NCBI GenBank assembly: GCA_023437365.1
Contig: JAEZGK010000103.1
Span: 124,001 to 188,000 of the forward strand
Source of the DNA: Bacillota bacterium
GTDB taxonomy: Bacteria > Bacillota > Clostridia > Lachnospirales > Lachnospiraceae
Reading direction: 5' to 3'
DNA length: 64,000 bases
The translations under genes were made by a program, and so were the position numbers. Below the pieces are notes generated by a model. That model did no database searches. It was not told where the DNA came from and was given only the letters and a program-made list of their open reading frames with translations. This document shows, piece after piece, positions 8,588-17,098 of the stretch; positions within the stretch are counted from its first letter, which is position 1, and each line of letters begins with the position of its first letter.

Positions 8588-8735
8588 CTTCTGAAGGATC
8601 ATAGTTACTTACTGTAAGAAACGATTTATGCTTACTGAAGGATCAAGGTTGCTTACTGTAAGAATCTATTCCTGCTTACTGAAGGATGATCAAATTTACT
8701 TACTGTAATTCGATTTATGCTTACTGAAGGATCAA
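8588..8735. repeat. ~44-bp tandem repeat that includes the 3' end of fliL
   Basis: About three and a half units begin near 8589, 8631, 8675 and 8720, each starting CTTACTGAAGGATCA (first copy CTTCTGAAGGATCA) and containing a second half with CTTACTGTAAG. The last half-unit is the end of the fliL coding region: the stop codon complement is at 8721-8723. Read on the minus strand, the fliL terminal codons plus stop have therefore been copied downstream several times. CTTACTGTAAG is itself a 5-bp palindrome. Confidence 0.75.
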
Positions 8736-9230
8736 ATTTCCGAATGAAACACTAATGATAAAATCTGACTGGAATAATTCCTGAATACGCCCAATAATCT
8801 TTTCCTTAATTACATTCTTATTGGCTTCTACTTCTTCTCTTGTATATTTAGCAAACTCCTCCTGCACAATTTCTTCAATTGCATTAGAGTACTCGGTGAC
8901 CTTCGGATTCAATGCCTCATAGTCTTCATGCTTACTGTTCATGGAAATGGACACATTGAGCATGGCATAATGTTCTGTTCCGTCTTCACCCTTCTTTAAG
9001 TTAATCGTCAGCTTATCCGGCAAATCATAAATCGTGATATCCGATACAGCTACCTGAGCATTTGCATTCTCCGGTGACTCCAACTCAAGATCTACAATCG
9101 AAGCAACCTTGTCCACCAGTTTGGTAGTCCTGTTCGCAGACGGAACAATGGTAAAGATCAACACCCCAAGTAAGATTGTATTAATCAATGTCACTGCCAT
9201 AATAATGATCGTTAATATATTTTTTTTCAT
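8721..9230 (-). CDS. fliL: FliL, flagellar basal body-associated protein
   Basis: FliL rings the stator units and supports motor torque. The 169-residue protein has a short cytoplasmic start, one membrane helix at about residues 8-28, and an extracytoplasmic domain ending in the family's hydrophobic tail (ISVSFGNLILQ). It follows motB and precedes fliM. The last codons and stop are part of a 44-bp tandem repeat that continues downstream, so the C-terminus may vary between strains. Confidence 0.93.
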   Translation of the reverse strand: MKKNILTIIIMAVTLINTILLGVLIFTIVPSANRTTKLVDKVASIVDLELESPENANAQVAVSDITIYDLPDKLTINLKKGEDGTEHYAMLNVSISMNSKHEDYEALNPKVTEYSNAIEEIVQEEFAKYTREEVEANKNVIKEKIIGRIQELFQSDFIISVSFGNLILQ

Positions 9231-9259
9231 TCGGAGTCCCCCTTATTACTTCACTATGT

Positions 9260-10312
9260 TTATTTACTGCTATATTCATTAAATATTTTGATTTCAATTC
9301 TTCTGTTCTTAGCCCTGCCCTCCGCTGTCGCATTGCTGGCAATCGGCTCATATTCCCCTCTTCCGGAGTATTTGACATAGGCAGGATCCAGTCCGACCTG
9401 TTTTATCATGTATTCTGCGGCATTCAGTGCTCTGGCTGAGGATAGCCAGTTATTATCCTTAAATTCGGTACCACCGCTCATTGGCACATTATCCGTATGG
9501 CCGGTTATTTCCACAGAATAACCTTTATATATCTTAAGAATATCTCCTATACTTGCCAGGATCGGAAGAGATGTTTCCTTAAGCTGGGCATCACCGGAAT
9601 CAAAAAGAATGGAACCCTTCAAGGTCAGCTCTACATATTGATATTCGGGATCGATACTTAACTCCACATAATCTCCTAAATTATACTTCTCCGAAAGGTC
9701 CGATATCTCATCGTACATACCTACAGATAACGCTTCCTTTTTCTCCTTTATCGCATTCAAAGCCTCAGCGAGCTTTGCATCTCCCAATCCCGTTTTATCC
9801 TGAGAATCGGAACTTCCCATCCCTTCTTGCGTTCCTTCTGAACTCTGTGTACTGTTAGGATTATTGATGCTATCGTTTTTCTGATTATCCTGGATACCCG
9901 CATTTCCCTGGTTATCCTTGACACCTTCTTCGCCGTTCAGTGCGTCGCTGCCTTCATTCGAAAGATCCGTCTCTTCCTTTGATGTGGCATTATCCTCAGT
10001 CTGAACGTCCTTTCCGGTCTGCTTACTGGCTCTACCCATATTGGTATAGAATTTATCCAGCTCATTCATCTGCGTCATTCCTGAGGAAATTAGATTTCCG
10101 TTTCCGATAGAAGAACCTCCGCTTTCAAATATGCCGATAGAATTAGCCATAGATACGGAAATCTGGTCAAACTTCTCTGCATCCACATCTGACATTGCAA
10201 ACAGTAACACAAAGAAACAGAGCAGCAGATTCATCAAATCGGCAAAGGTATTTAGCCAGGGGGCATTATTTCCTCCGCCTGCCTCACGCTTTTTTCTAGC
10301 CAACGTTTTCAC
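9260..10312 (-). CDS. motB: MotB, flagellar stator protein with long linker
   Basis: MotB anchors the stator to peptidoglycan and forms the proton (or sodium) channel with MotA. The 350-residue protein has one membrane helix with the channel aspartate at Asp25 (NTFADLMNLL), and a C-terminal OmpA-like domain with GHTDNVP. Between them, about residues 95-180 are a Ser/Asn/Gln/Asp/Glu-rich stretch with no predicted fold, unusually long for MotB. The start is a GTG overlapping motA by 17 nt, so the two are translationally coupled. Confidence 0.95.
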   Translation of the reverse strand: MKTLARKKREAGGGNNAPWLNTFADLMNLLLCFFVLLFAMSDVDAEKFDQISVSMANSIGIFESGGSSIGNGNLISSGMTQMNELDKFYTNMGRASKQTGKDVQTEDNATSKEETDLSNEGSDALNGEEGVKDNQGNAGIQDNQKNDSINNPNSTQSSEGTQEGMGSSDSQDKTGLGDAKLAEALNAIKEKKEALSVGMYDEISDLSEKYNLGDYVELSIDPEYQYVELTLKGSILFDSGDAQLKETSLPILASIGDILKIYKGYSVEITGHTDNVPMSGGTEFKDNNWLSSARALNAAEYMIKQVGLDPAYVKYSGRGEYEPIASNATAEGRAKNRRIEIKIFNEYSSK

Positions 10313-11105
10313 CGCTTTCTTCAGCCATGGCAGCCCTTCTGACAGGAGAGAGGAAGGACTTCAGCTTTTCTTCGATAACCCTTGGATTTTCTCCGGCCTG
10401 AATTGATAAAAGGCCTTCTACCATAACCTCTTTAATCATGATTTCCTTCGTATTATTTGCCTTGAGCTTTGTGGATATCGGAATACAGATCCAGTTGGCA
10501 ATCATGGAACCATAAAAGGTCGTAATTAGAGCCACAGCCATATTGGGACCGATCGCTTTCGCATCATCCATTTTCTTCAACATATTGATCAGACCGATCA
10601 GCGTACCGATCATGCCCCAGGCCGGTCCCATCGCCGCTAAGGAATCCCAAAAAGTGAATTTTTCGGCGTGTCTGGCCTCGATACAATTTAATTCTGTCTC
10701 CATGATACTGCGGACCAACTCAGGGTCAGTACCGTCAACGATTAGAAGAACTCCCTTCTTAAGGAATTCATCATCGATTCCATTGGCCGCTTCTTCCAGT
10801 GCCAATAAACCCTCTTTACGTGCTATATTGGATAAACTTATGATAGTCTTTATGGTTTCTTCTTCATTTGACGGTAATGCTTTTAATGCCAGTCGAAAGC
10901 TTGACAAGTTCTGTAAAAACCCCTTTGGACTGGAAGACATAGTCAAGACACAGCATAAGCCCCCGCCGATTGTAATAAATATGGATGGGACATCATAGAA
11001 ATTCATTATTACTGACAGACTTGGCTGTCCAACCAAAATACCGTAAATAACCACAATTAAGCATAATACTAATCCTAATAAAGACGCTAAATCCAAAATA
11101 GCCAC
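10296..11105 (-). CDS. motA: MotA, flagellar stator protein
   Basis: MotA is the channel and torque-generating stator subunit that pushes on FliG. The 269-residue protein has four membrane segments and the cytoplasmic loop between the second and third, including the family segment FWDSLAAMGPAWGMIGTLIG. Start is GTG (11103-11105) with AAGGA 6 nt upstream. The 3' end overlaps motB by 17 nt. It sits between flbD and motB inside the flagellar operon, the usual clostridial arrangement. Confidence 0.95.
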   Translation of the reverse strand: MAILDLASLLGLVLCLIVVIYGILVGQPSLSVIMNFYDVPSIFITIGGGLCCVLTMSSSPKGFLQNLSSFRLALKALPSNEEETIKTIISLSNIARKEGLLALEEAANGIDDEFLKKGVLLIVDGTDPELVRSIMETELNCIEARHAEKFTFWDSLAAMGPAWGMIGTLIGLINMLKKMDDAKAIGPNMAVALITTFYGSMIANWICIPISTKLKANNTKEIMIKEVMVEGLLSIQAGENPRVIEEKLKSFLSPVRRAAMAEESGENVG

Positions 11106-11158
11106 CTTCCATCCTTGTTAATCTTCTCTATCTGTAGACCAAAGAACTAAATCGGCCC

Positions 11159-11347
11159 CTAATCTCGACCAAATATCTCTTTTTTGTATAATATTACAAG
11201 ATTTCTTACATCCTGTCTACTTTCTTTTACAATAATCTTGCTTCCCGACGTCAGAGTAATTACAGTATCCGGAGATTCCTCCACCTTCTCGATCATATCG
11301 GCATTAATGATCAGCTTTGTGTCATTTAATCTGGTTACCTCAATCAT
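11159..11347 (-). CDS. flbD: FlbD family small flagellar protein
   Basis: A 62-residue protein of the FlbD/SwrD family. In Bacillus the homologue (SwrD) supports swarming by increasing motor torque. The start MIEVTRLNDTK and the GSKIIVKES segment match the family. The frame opens eight codons earlier, but AGGAGGAG lies 4 nt before the ATG at 11347. It lies between flgE and motA. The flgE/flbD gap carries a terminator-like hairpin that may reduce transcription into this gene and the stator genes. Confidence 0.88.
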   Translation of the reverse strand: MIEVTRLNDTKLIINADMIEKVEESPDTVITLTSGSKIIVKESRQDVRNLVILYKKEIFGRD

Positions 11348-11411
11348 ACTTCTCCTCCTGCTCCTACGCATGTTATTTGCGTATATTAGCTAATTACGTC
11401 CTTACTGAACC

Positions 11412-11446
11412 AAGATAGAAAAGGGTGGCAGTATAACCTGCCACCC
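11412..11446 (-). terminator. Terminator-like hairpin between flgE and flbD
   Basis: On the minus strand a 9-bp perfect stem GGGTGGCAG/CTGCCACCC (11446-11438 and 11431-11423, 6-nt loop) is followed directly by TTTTCTATCTT. This fits an intrinsic terminator after flgE, within the operon. Because flbD, motA and later genes have no obvious separate promoter, it probably acts partially. Confidence 0.7.
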
Positions 11447-11512
11447 ATCATTTCTGATATATGGCATTCCCTCATGAAATGCAATTAATAATTTTCATAC
11501 ATCAGCCCTGCG

Positions 11513-12952
11513 TTATCTCTTCAAATTGATCAGTTCTTCCAACAAGGTGTCAGATGTCGTAATTATTCGCGAATTTGCCTGGAAACCTCTCTGCGTCGTT
11601 ATCATATCAGTAAACTGCTGGGATAAGTCGACGTTAGACATCTCGAGAACACCTGTCGTTAAGCTGCCGCCTCCCTGCGTCGGATCCTGTCCAATTCCAT
11701 CAAAATCACCGGAGTTCTGTGTCGCTGCAAACATACTATTGCCAACCGCTTCCAGTCCGGCAGGATTAGAAAAGCTTGCAACAGCGATCTGTCCGAGTAA
11801 CCGACTATCACCGTTATCATATTTACCATAGATCTTACCGGAAGCGTCTATGCTGACTCCGGTCATATTACCGACCTGTTTTCCTGCACCGTTACCGGTC
11901 AGATCACCTTTGGTTGCTTCCAAAGAAGAGGAACCGCTGGAGGAATACATGGTCAGCGATGAAAAATCTATTGCAATCGCTTTAAAAGGACCATTTTCTG
12001 CCGTTACAGTCAGAGTAGCAGTTTTCGAATTTTCATCTCCGATGCCTGTAAATGCTCCGGTAGCTGCATTAAAGGTCAGCGGAACAGCGTCCATGGATAA
12101 GGTTACTTTACCTGTTGTTTCATCAAGATTAATCGTTCCCGAGGATTCATTTAGGGAGACACCCGTAACCGCATCACTTTGCGAATAGGTAATTGTCCCA
12201 TCTTCCTCCTTCGTAGCCTTTACAAAGATGGAAAGACCGGACTCATCCTTGATATCGGTAATCTGAACTCCGAAGTTATTACTTCCATCCGCATCCTCGG
12301 GACGCTTGATTACCATATCAGCGGTATAGCTGTGTCCCAGGCTGTCATAGAAGGTTAAGTTCACCATCTTACCGGTATCGGAGGTCAGCTGGGTATCCAT
12401 ACTGTCAATATTTCCGGATATGTAGCAGGCTGTTGTTGCCTCCGGCTCCGCATACAGATTATCCGGTGACATGATGGTAAGAGCGGAAACCTTATCCGCA
12501 ACCGTCTTAGTTACATCATTCGGGTCTACCTGCCAGCCCATGACGGAGGCTCCGGAAGCAGTACTTAAGGTACCATTGGCATCGATATTAAAGGAACCTG
12601 CTTTGGTAAAGTAATTCGTTCCTCCCTTATTCACAACAAAGAAGCTGTCACCCTCAATCATAACATCAAAGGGGTTGTCCGTTCTTTGGGATGCACCGGA
12701 GGTAGTGATTGCTGAAGTAATGGATGCTACATTCGATCCAAGACCAATCTGCATCGCATTTCGACCTGTTGTACCGGTCGCTGCATTCGGACCGGAAGCA
12801 TTTTGTGTTGTTTGATAAAATACATCGGCAAAGGTGACGGAACTTGACTTAAAACCGATTGTATTAACATTTGAAATATTATTACCTATTACGTCCATTT
12901 TTGTCTGGTGTACCTTTAAGCCCGATACGCCAGAGAACAATGATCTCATCAT
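11513..12952 (-). CDS. flgE: FlgE, flagellar hook protein
   Basis: FlgE polymerises into the hook. The 479-residue protein has the axial-protein N-terminus (SGVSGLKVHQTKMDVIGNNISNVNT region) and the C-terminal helix (FTDMITTQRGFQANSRIIT region) that form the D0 domain; the middle is a variable Thr/Ser/Asp-rich surface domain. GGAGGT lies 8 nt before the first ATG. No signal peptide is present, as expected for a type III export substrate. It follows the small flagellar operon protein and flgD, the hook cap. Confidence 0.95.
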   Translation of the reverse strand: MMRSLFSGVSGLKVHQTKMDVIGNNISNVNTIGFKSSSVTFADVFYQTTQNASGPNAATGTTGRNAMQIGLGSNVASITSAITTSGASQRTDNPFDVMIEGDSFFVVNKGGTNYFTKAGSFNIDANGTLSTASGASVMGWQVDPNDVTKTVADKVSALTIMSPDNLYAEPEATTACYISGNIDSMDTQLTSDTGKMVNLTFYDSLGHSYTADMVIKRPEDADGSNNFGVQITDIKDESGLSIFVKATKEEDGTITYSQSDAVTGVSLNESSGTINLDETTGKVTLSMDAVPLTFNAATGAFTGIGDENSKTATLTVTAENGPFKAIAIDFSSLTMYSSSGSSSLEATKGDLTGNGAGKQVGNMTGVSIDASGKIYGKYDNGDSRLLGQIAVASFSNPAGLEAVGNSMFAATQNSGDFDGIGQDPTQGGGSLTTGVLEMSNVDLSQQFTDMITTQRGFQANSRIITTSDTLLEELINLKR

Positions 12953-13037
12953 AACTTATGACCTCCAATTTCTGCTCTTATCATCTGTATCCAATCAGTC
13001 AGTCATGGATACTTAAGCCTCCTTAAGGTCCGGCTTA

Positions 13038-13433
13038 TTACATGATTACAGCACCATCAATATTTGTAAACACTCTGTCATCACCGTCATTCACCGCAGT
13101 GATTACCGTATTATTCTTGATATTCACGATAAATGCCAGATTGTCTACCATTACCAGGGATTCATTAATTCCCTTCTCACTTGCTTTCTTTGCACCATTC
13201 TCCAACCTGGAGAGCTGTTCGTCCGTCAGGTCGATATTTCTGCTTGCCAGACGCTCATTCGCATGCTTAGAAAACTTTAGTTCATTGCTTTCCGATACAG
13301 CCTGCTTACTTTTTAATATTTCACTAAATGGCGTATTGCCCTGCGGCTTGACATTACCCTGAATGTTCTTCGCTGCATTAAGCTGCTGCGTCATCTGTTC
13401 AATGGAAGGAAATTGATTTACCGGAATGTTCAT
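13038..13433 (-). CDS. Small flagellar operon protein (TIGR02530-type)
   Basis: A 131-residue protein of the family found between flgD and flgE in Firmicute flagellar operons. The conserved region runs from about residue 55 to the end (LKFSKHANERLASRNIDL, then a stretch ending VITAVN). The N-terminal third is polar and variable. Its biochemical role is not established; position suggests a hook-assembly or export-related function. The frame opens at a GTG, but AAGGAAGGT lies 7 nt before the ATG at 13433. Confidence 0.88.
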   Translation of the reverse strand: MNIPVNQFPSIEQMTQQLNAAKNIQGNVKPQGNTPFSEILKSKQAVSESNELKFSKHANERLASRNIDLTDEQLSRLENGAKKASEKGINESLVMVDNLAFIVNIKNNTVITAVNDGDDRVFTNIDGAVIM

Positions 13434-13480
13434 ATGGTTCACCTTCCTTAATCAAAATTCTTCGCTGCCCATCTGAAATT

Positions 13481-14278
13481 CTAATTTACAGCTGTCGTAT
13501 CCTTTGAAGTATCTTCTGTTGCGGTCCTTGTTGCTGCTGTGATGTCAGAATTCTTTACCTCCAAGGTTACTTTATCCTTCACTGTAGTTAGCATTGGATC
13601 GTTAAATCCAACGGTCAGCTTGTAATTTCCGTTTATCAACCCGTGAAAGGCTGATCTGTCAATAGTTACCTTATTTCCTACCAGCTTAATCTTGCTTGAG
13701 TCAATCACTGCTTCTCCGATCGCCACCGCTACCTGTGTCGCCACAGTATCCTCTAAACCAAGGTTAACTGTAAAGCTTAAATCCTTCGGATTATCAGCAT
13801 CATAGGATAATTTCGTATCTGACGGTACCTTAGGAAGATTCTGCTCTGTCACATAACTGTCACTGAGGACCGTATCCAGCTGATCAGAGGAATAGAGCTT
13901 TCCATTCACTGATAACTGTGTACTGCTTCCTGACATTGTAACATAATCAACCTTTCCGCTGACATAAGTTGTATTTCCCGCTGAATTCTCAGTTTTCAGC
14001 ATTACCGTTTTACCTACCAGACTAAAAGCCTGTGAATTGGATGTGGTAGCACCAAGATTCTGTAGCTGCTCCAACTGAGAGAAGGTCGCCAGTTGGGCGA
14101 TGTATTCGGTATCAGTGTTAGGATTTAGCGGATCCTGATATTTCATCTGTGTTACAAGCAGTTCAAGAAAGGCATCCTTACCAAGTTCATTGTTTGAAGA
14201 TTTCTTCGAGGTATCGGAGGTTGCCTTCGCTGCCTCTACCATCTTACCATCCTTTACGGCCTGAACTAAATCACTCAT
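13481..14278 (-). CDS. flgD: FlgD, flagellar hook cap protein
   Basis: FlgD caps the growing hook and directs FlgE assembly. The 265-residue protein has the conserved N-terminal region (DAFLELLVTQMKYQDPLNP, then QLATFSQLEQLQNL, about residues 35-80) and a C-terminal beta-rich region. It lies directly after fliK (hook length control) and before the small flagellar protein and flgE. AAAGGAG precedes the ATG. Confidence 0.94.
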   Translation of the reverse strand: MSDLVQAVKDGKMVEAAKATSDTSKKSSNNELGKDAFLELLVTQMKYQDPLNPNTDTEYIAQLATFSQLEQLQNLGATTSNSQAFSLVGKTVMLKTENSAGNTTYVSGKVDYVTMSGSSTQLSVNGKLYSSDQLDTVLSDSYVTEQNLPKVPSDTKLSYDADNPKDLSFTVNLGLEDTVATQVAVAIGEAVIDSSKIKLVGNKVTIDRSAFHGLINGNYKLTVGFNDPMLTTVKDKVTLEVKNSDITAATRTATEDTSKDTTAVN

Positions 14279-14302
14279 GTTAAACTCCTTTCGCAGACTG
14301 CC

Positions 14303-15754
14303 TTATGCCGTGTAGTCTATCGTATTTCCCCTGATACCCGTAAGCTCTGAAGCTTCTTCCGAAGTAATGGTATCTTCTGTCATATTCCTTGCATCCTCCA
14401 AGGAGATACGGCTACCGGAATTCTTTTTGCCTTCTTCCCGGGCACCTGCCTGTTCCTTTTGATTCTGCTCAAAGGTATAGGAGGCTACCGTTACCTCGAT
14501 TGCTTCCACCTTGATACCCTGTTGATTCAATGTTTCACGTAGAGTATGCAGCTGGCTTTCAATCGCTTCTTTACTGATTTCATTCTGTACTACAAACTGT
14601 GCTGTCATGGCACCGTTTTTTGATTGCACGGACAAGTTAACCTTTCCTAAATGCTCAGGATTAAGCTGTAATTCCATGGAAGTCTGCTCCGGCCTTATCG
14701 TCACTCTGATACGCTGGATAATCTGATTGGCAATCTCACGTATCTCAGTGATCCTTACAGCACTGTTCTCGAAACGAACCTGAGTCGTCGCATCCGTATT
14801 GGTCAAATTATTCAGGAATACCTCATACTGCTTTTCAGAAGATAAATCACTGTTTTCATCACGGGTCAAGTCTGATTGTGACTGGGAGGAACCCTCCTTC
14901 TCGTCTGTTACCTTTAACACCTCAACCTGAAAGTCTTTGTGCTTTCCTTCTGCATCTGAAGCCTTTTGCTCATCGGCTGTGACCTTACCCGCTGTCTCTG
15001 ATTGCTGTAAAGACTCTTTCTGTCCGATTGTCTTATCGGCTTCCTCATGGCTTACTTCATCTGCTGACTGCTTCGGTTCCTTGCTGCTTTCCAGAATACT
15101 CTTCACCTGTTCCATGCTGATATCAAGTCCTGAATTATTCTTAATATCCTCGACTGCCTGTAGTAATTGATTCATCTGATTGGCCAGGTTCTCATCCGTC
15201 AATACGGATAAAAGGTTGCTCTGTCCGGCGTTTGCCAGTATCAGCTGCTGTAAATTCTCCGGCTGAAGCAGGTCGGAAAGCTCGAAGCCCTGATCGGCTA
15301 ATAGTTGATTCAGCTCCTCCGAAGATAAATTCAATAAGTCAAGTACTGTTTCCTTTACTGCCGTAAGCATGGCGGCTATTTTTTCCATGGTTTCCGGATC
15401 GATATCGATTTTTTCAGTCTCGTCCGATTCTGCCACTTCTTTCACGGTATTGCCTGCGTCCGCCTTGTTCTGTGTCTGCGCAGCAGTCTTTGTTTCCTGT
15501 GTCTTTGTGGTTTTTGTTGTCGCCTGGTTGTCGTCGGCTACTGCGTCACTCTCATTATTCTTTTTTTGGGGGGTCGGCGTACTTGTCTTTTGTACTGAAT
15601 AATCCGAAGCATCTGTGTTACTCTGATTTGTCTTCAGACTCTGATCAATGACAAAATCAAAACCGTTTGCTTTCTGCTTTCCCTTTGAAGTGACGCTTCC
15701 AGACGCGCTGCCAAGCAGATTGACTGCCTGCGTCATAACGCTCTGCGTCATCAT
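14303..15754 (-). CDS. fliK: FliK, hook-length control protein
   Basis: FliK measures hook length and triggers the FlhB specificity switch. The 483-residue protein has a long low-complexity first two-thirds rich in Thr, Lys, Glu, Gln and Ser, and a C-terminal hook domain (about residues 340-430) with the motif MELQLNPEHLGKVNL. The frame opens 20 codons earlier, but AGGAGG lies 9 nt before the ATG at 15754, so that start is chosen. Confidence 0.92.
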   Translation of the reverse strand: MMTQSVMTQAVNLLGSASGSVTSKGKQKANGFDFVIDQSLKTNQSNTDASDYSVQKTSTPTPQKKNNESDAVADDNQATTKTTKTQETKTAAQTQNKADAGNTVKEVAESDETEKIDIDPETMEKIAAMLTAVKETVLDLLNLSSEELNQLLADQGFELSDLLQPENLQQLILANAGQSNLLSVLTDENLANQMNQLLQAVEDIKNNSGLDISMEQVKSILESSKEPKQSADEVSHEEADKTIGQKESLQQSETAGKVTADEQKASDAEGKHKDFQVEVLKVTDEKEGSSQSQSDLTRDENSDLSSEKQYEVFLNNLTNTDATTQVRFENSAVRITEIREIANQIIQRIRVTIRPEQTSMELQLNPEHLGKVNLSVQSKNGAMTAQFVVQNEISKEAIESQLHTLRETLNQQGIKVEAIEVTVASYTFEQNQKEQAGAREEGKKNSGSRISLEDARNMTEDTITSEEASELTGIRGNTIDYTA

Positions 15755-15872
15755 GCAGTTATTCCTCCTTCCTATAAGACCTTCCGTATCAGAAGCATTA
15801 CAAGCTGCTTCCATACGGCGATCAGCCTTAAATAATATTTATTACAACAGGAGATTTTCTCCCGATTGTAAT

Positions 15873-16637
15873 CTAGTTTGCGAGCTTCGCTTCATCCATG
15901 TCAAGCATTTTCTTTGTGATCTTTGCTGCTACGACACTATCCATCTCGGCTAAGATTGCTGCACTCTCTTTGGGCTTCATACTAAGAAGAATCTCTGCCA
16001 CGGATTGTACATCCGCGGTCATGGTTGCCATAATCTGTGCTGCTGCGGCAGGATCCATATTTCTGTAGATTTCCGCTTTTTCCTTGATGGCATCCGAGTA
16101 TTGAAGCTGTTCTATTACCTGTCTGTAAATCTCTTCTGCATTGGTGGGATTAATCTGTTCATAGTATTTTTTATACTCTTCGATATCGAGCGCAGCATCG
16201 TTAAACACTACGTTTTTATCAAATTCCTTAACTCTTTCCTCGAAGGCAACCTGATTTTCCTCGAAGGTCTTGAGCCTCTCCACCTCGGCCTGAAGCTCTG
16301 CCACCTGGTTACTGTTATCTGTTCCGGACTGATCCATATCCGCAATCTTCTGTTCCAGCTCATTTATTTTTGCTACTGCTTCCTCCAGGTTCTTATACTC
16401 ATAATTATTCTCCTGCGCAATCTGGGCATCCCCTGCCTCCGGAAGGATCATATTGATCACCGGAACATCCTTTAGGATCGGTCTTAACACTCCAGATCCG
16501 AACCCTCCGATATCCAGCTTGATTAATATCGAAAATATGGCAATCCATATGATAACGATCAGTAAAGAAATCAATATTGTGAGAACTTTATTGCCTTCTT
16601 TCTTCTCTTTATCACCGGATTTATCCTTCTTAGCCAT
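15873..16637 (-). CDS. MotE/YlxF-like membrane protein with MgtE-N-type domain
   Basis: A 254-residue protein: basic N-terminus, one membrane helix at about residues 18-42, a coiled coil at about residues 80-145, and a C-terminal helical domain resembling the MgtE intracellular N domain (IYRNMDPAAAAQIMATM, AEILLSMKPKESAAILAEM). This is the layout of MotE, a chaperone-like stator partner in other bacteria, and of YlxF in Bacillus, found at the same place after fliJ. Its start overlaps the fliJ stop (TAATG). The function here is inferred from architecture and position. Confidence 0.75.
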   Translation of the reverse strand: MAKKDKSGDKEKKEGNKVLTILISLLIVIIWIAIFSILIKLDIGGFGSGVLRPILKDVPVINMILPEAGDAQIAQENNYEYKNLEEAVAKINELEQKIADMDQSGTDNSNQVAELQAEVERLKTFEENQVAFEERVKEFDKNVVFNDAALDIEEYKKYYEQINPTNAEEIYRQVIEQLQYSDAIKEKAEIYRNMDPAAAAQIMATMTADVQSVAEILLSMKPKESAAILAEMDSVVAAKITKKMLDMDEAKLAN

Positions 16638-17098
16638 TACATATCCTCCTCATAAAGCGCTTCGCCGCTGTAATGAAAGCTGTTCAGCTCGTCCACTTCC
16701 TTGCGCTCTTCTGCATCAAATTCCAGCATATACTCTTCAAAGGCTTTCTCCTTCAGCCTATCCTGTGTCTTACGTTCTACCATGGCATCATTCAATCTGA
16801 TTCTGGTAACCTCTAACCTGTGTGCGGCATTCCTGACTACGGTTGTCTGCTGCTTGATATTTTCCTCCATCAATTCAATCGCTTGCTTACATTGACGTAT
16901 TTTTAAGATATCTAGCTTATCTGTCTGAAGTCCTCGAAGCTCCTTCTCATAGGATTCCTTGCTTTGCTTCAGTTGCTCCAGCTTCTCCTCTTCCTTAGTC
17001 AAACGCAGTCTTGCCACCCCATATGCAATCTTGGCTTGATCCTCCAATTTACTCTTAATTTGAAGCAGATTTTCCATGCTATATCGAAATTTTTTCAT
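16637..17098 (-). CDS. fliJ: FliJ, flagellar export chaperone-like protein
   Basis: FliJ is the coiled-coil stalk in the centre of the FliI export ATPase ring. The 153-residue product is almost wholly helical, rich in Lys, Glu and Gln, starts MKKFRYSMENLLQIK and has no membrane segment, the usual FliJ features. It directly abuts fliI and its stop overlaps the next start by one base. Sequence identity in this family is low, so the call leans on position and helical character. Confidence 0.9.
   Translation of the reverse strand: MKKFRYSMENLLQIKSKLEDQAKIAYGVARLRLTKEEEKLEQLKQSKESYEKELRGLQTDKLDILKIRQCKQAIELMEENIKQQTTVVRNAAHRLEVTRIRLNDAMVERKTQDRLKEKAFEEYMLEFDAEERKEVDELNSFHYSGEALYEEDM

Noticed and set aside
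8405..8735. CRISPR array
   Set aside because: Repeats are tandem without unique spacers, differ in length by block and include coding sequence; no cas genes are present.
14303..15814. Longer FliK start at 15814
   Set aside because: The extra 20 codons have no ribosome-binding site, while AGGAGG with good spacing precedes the ATG at 15754.
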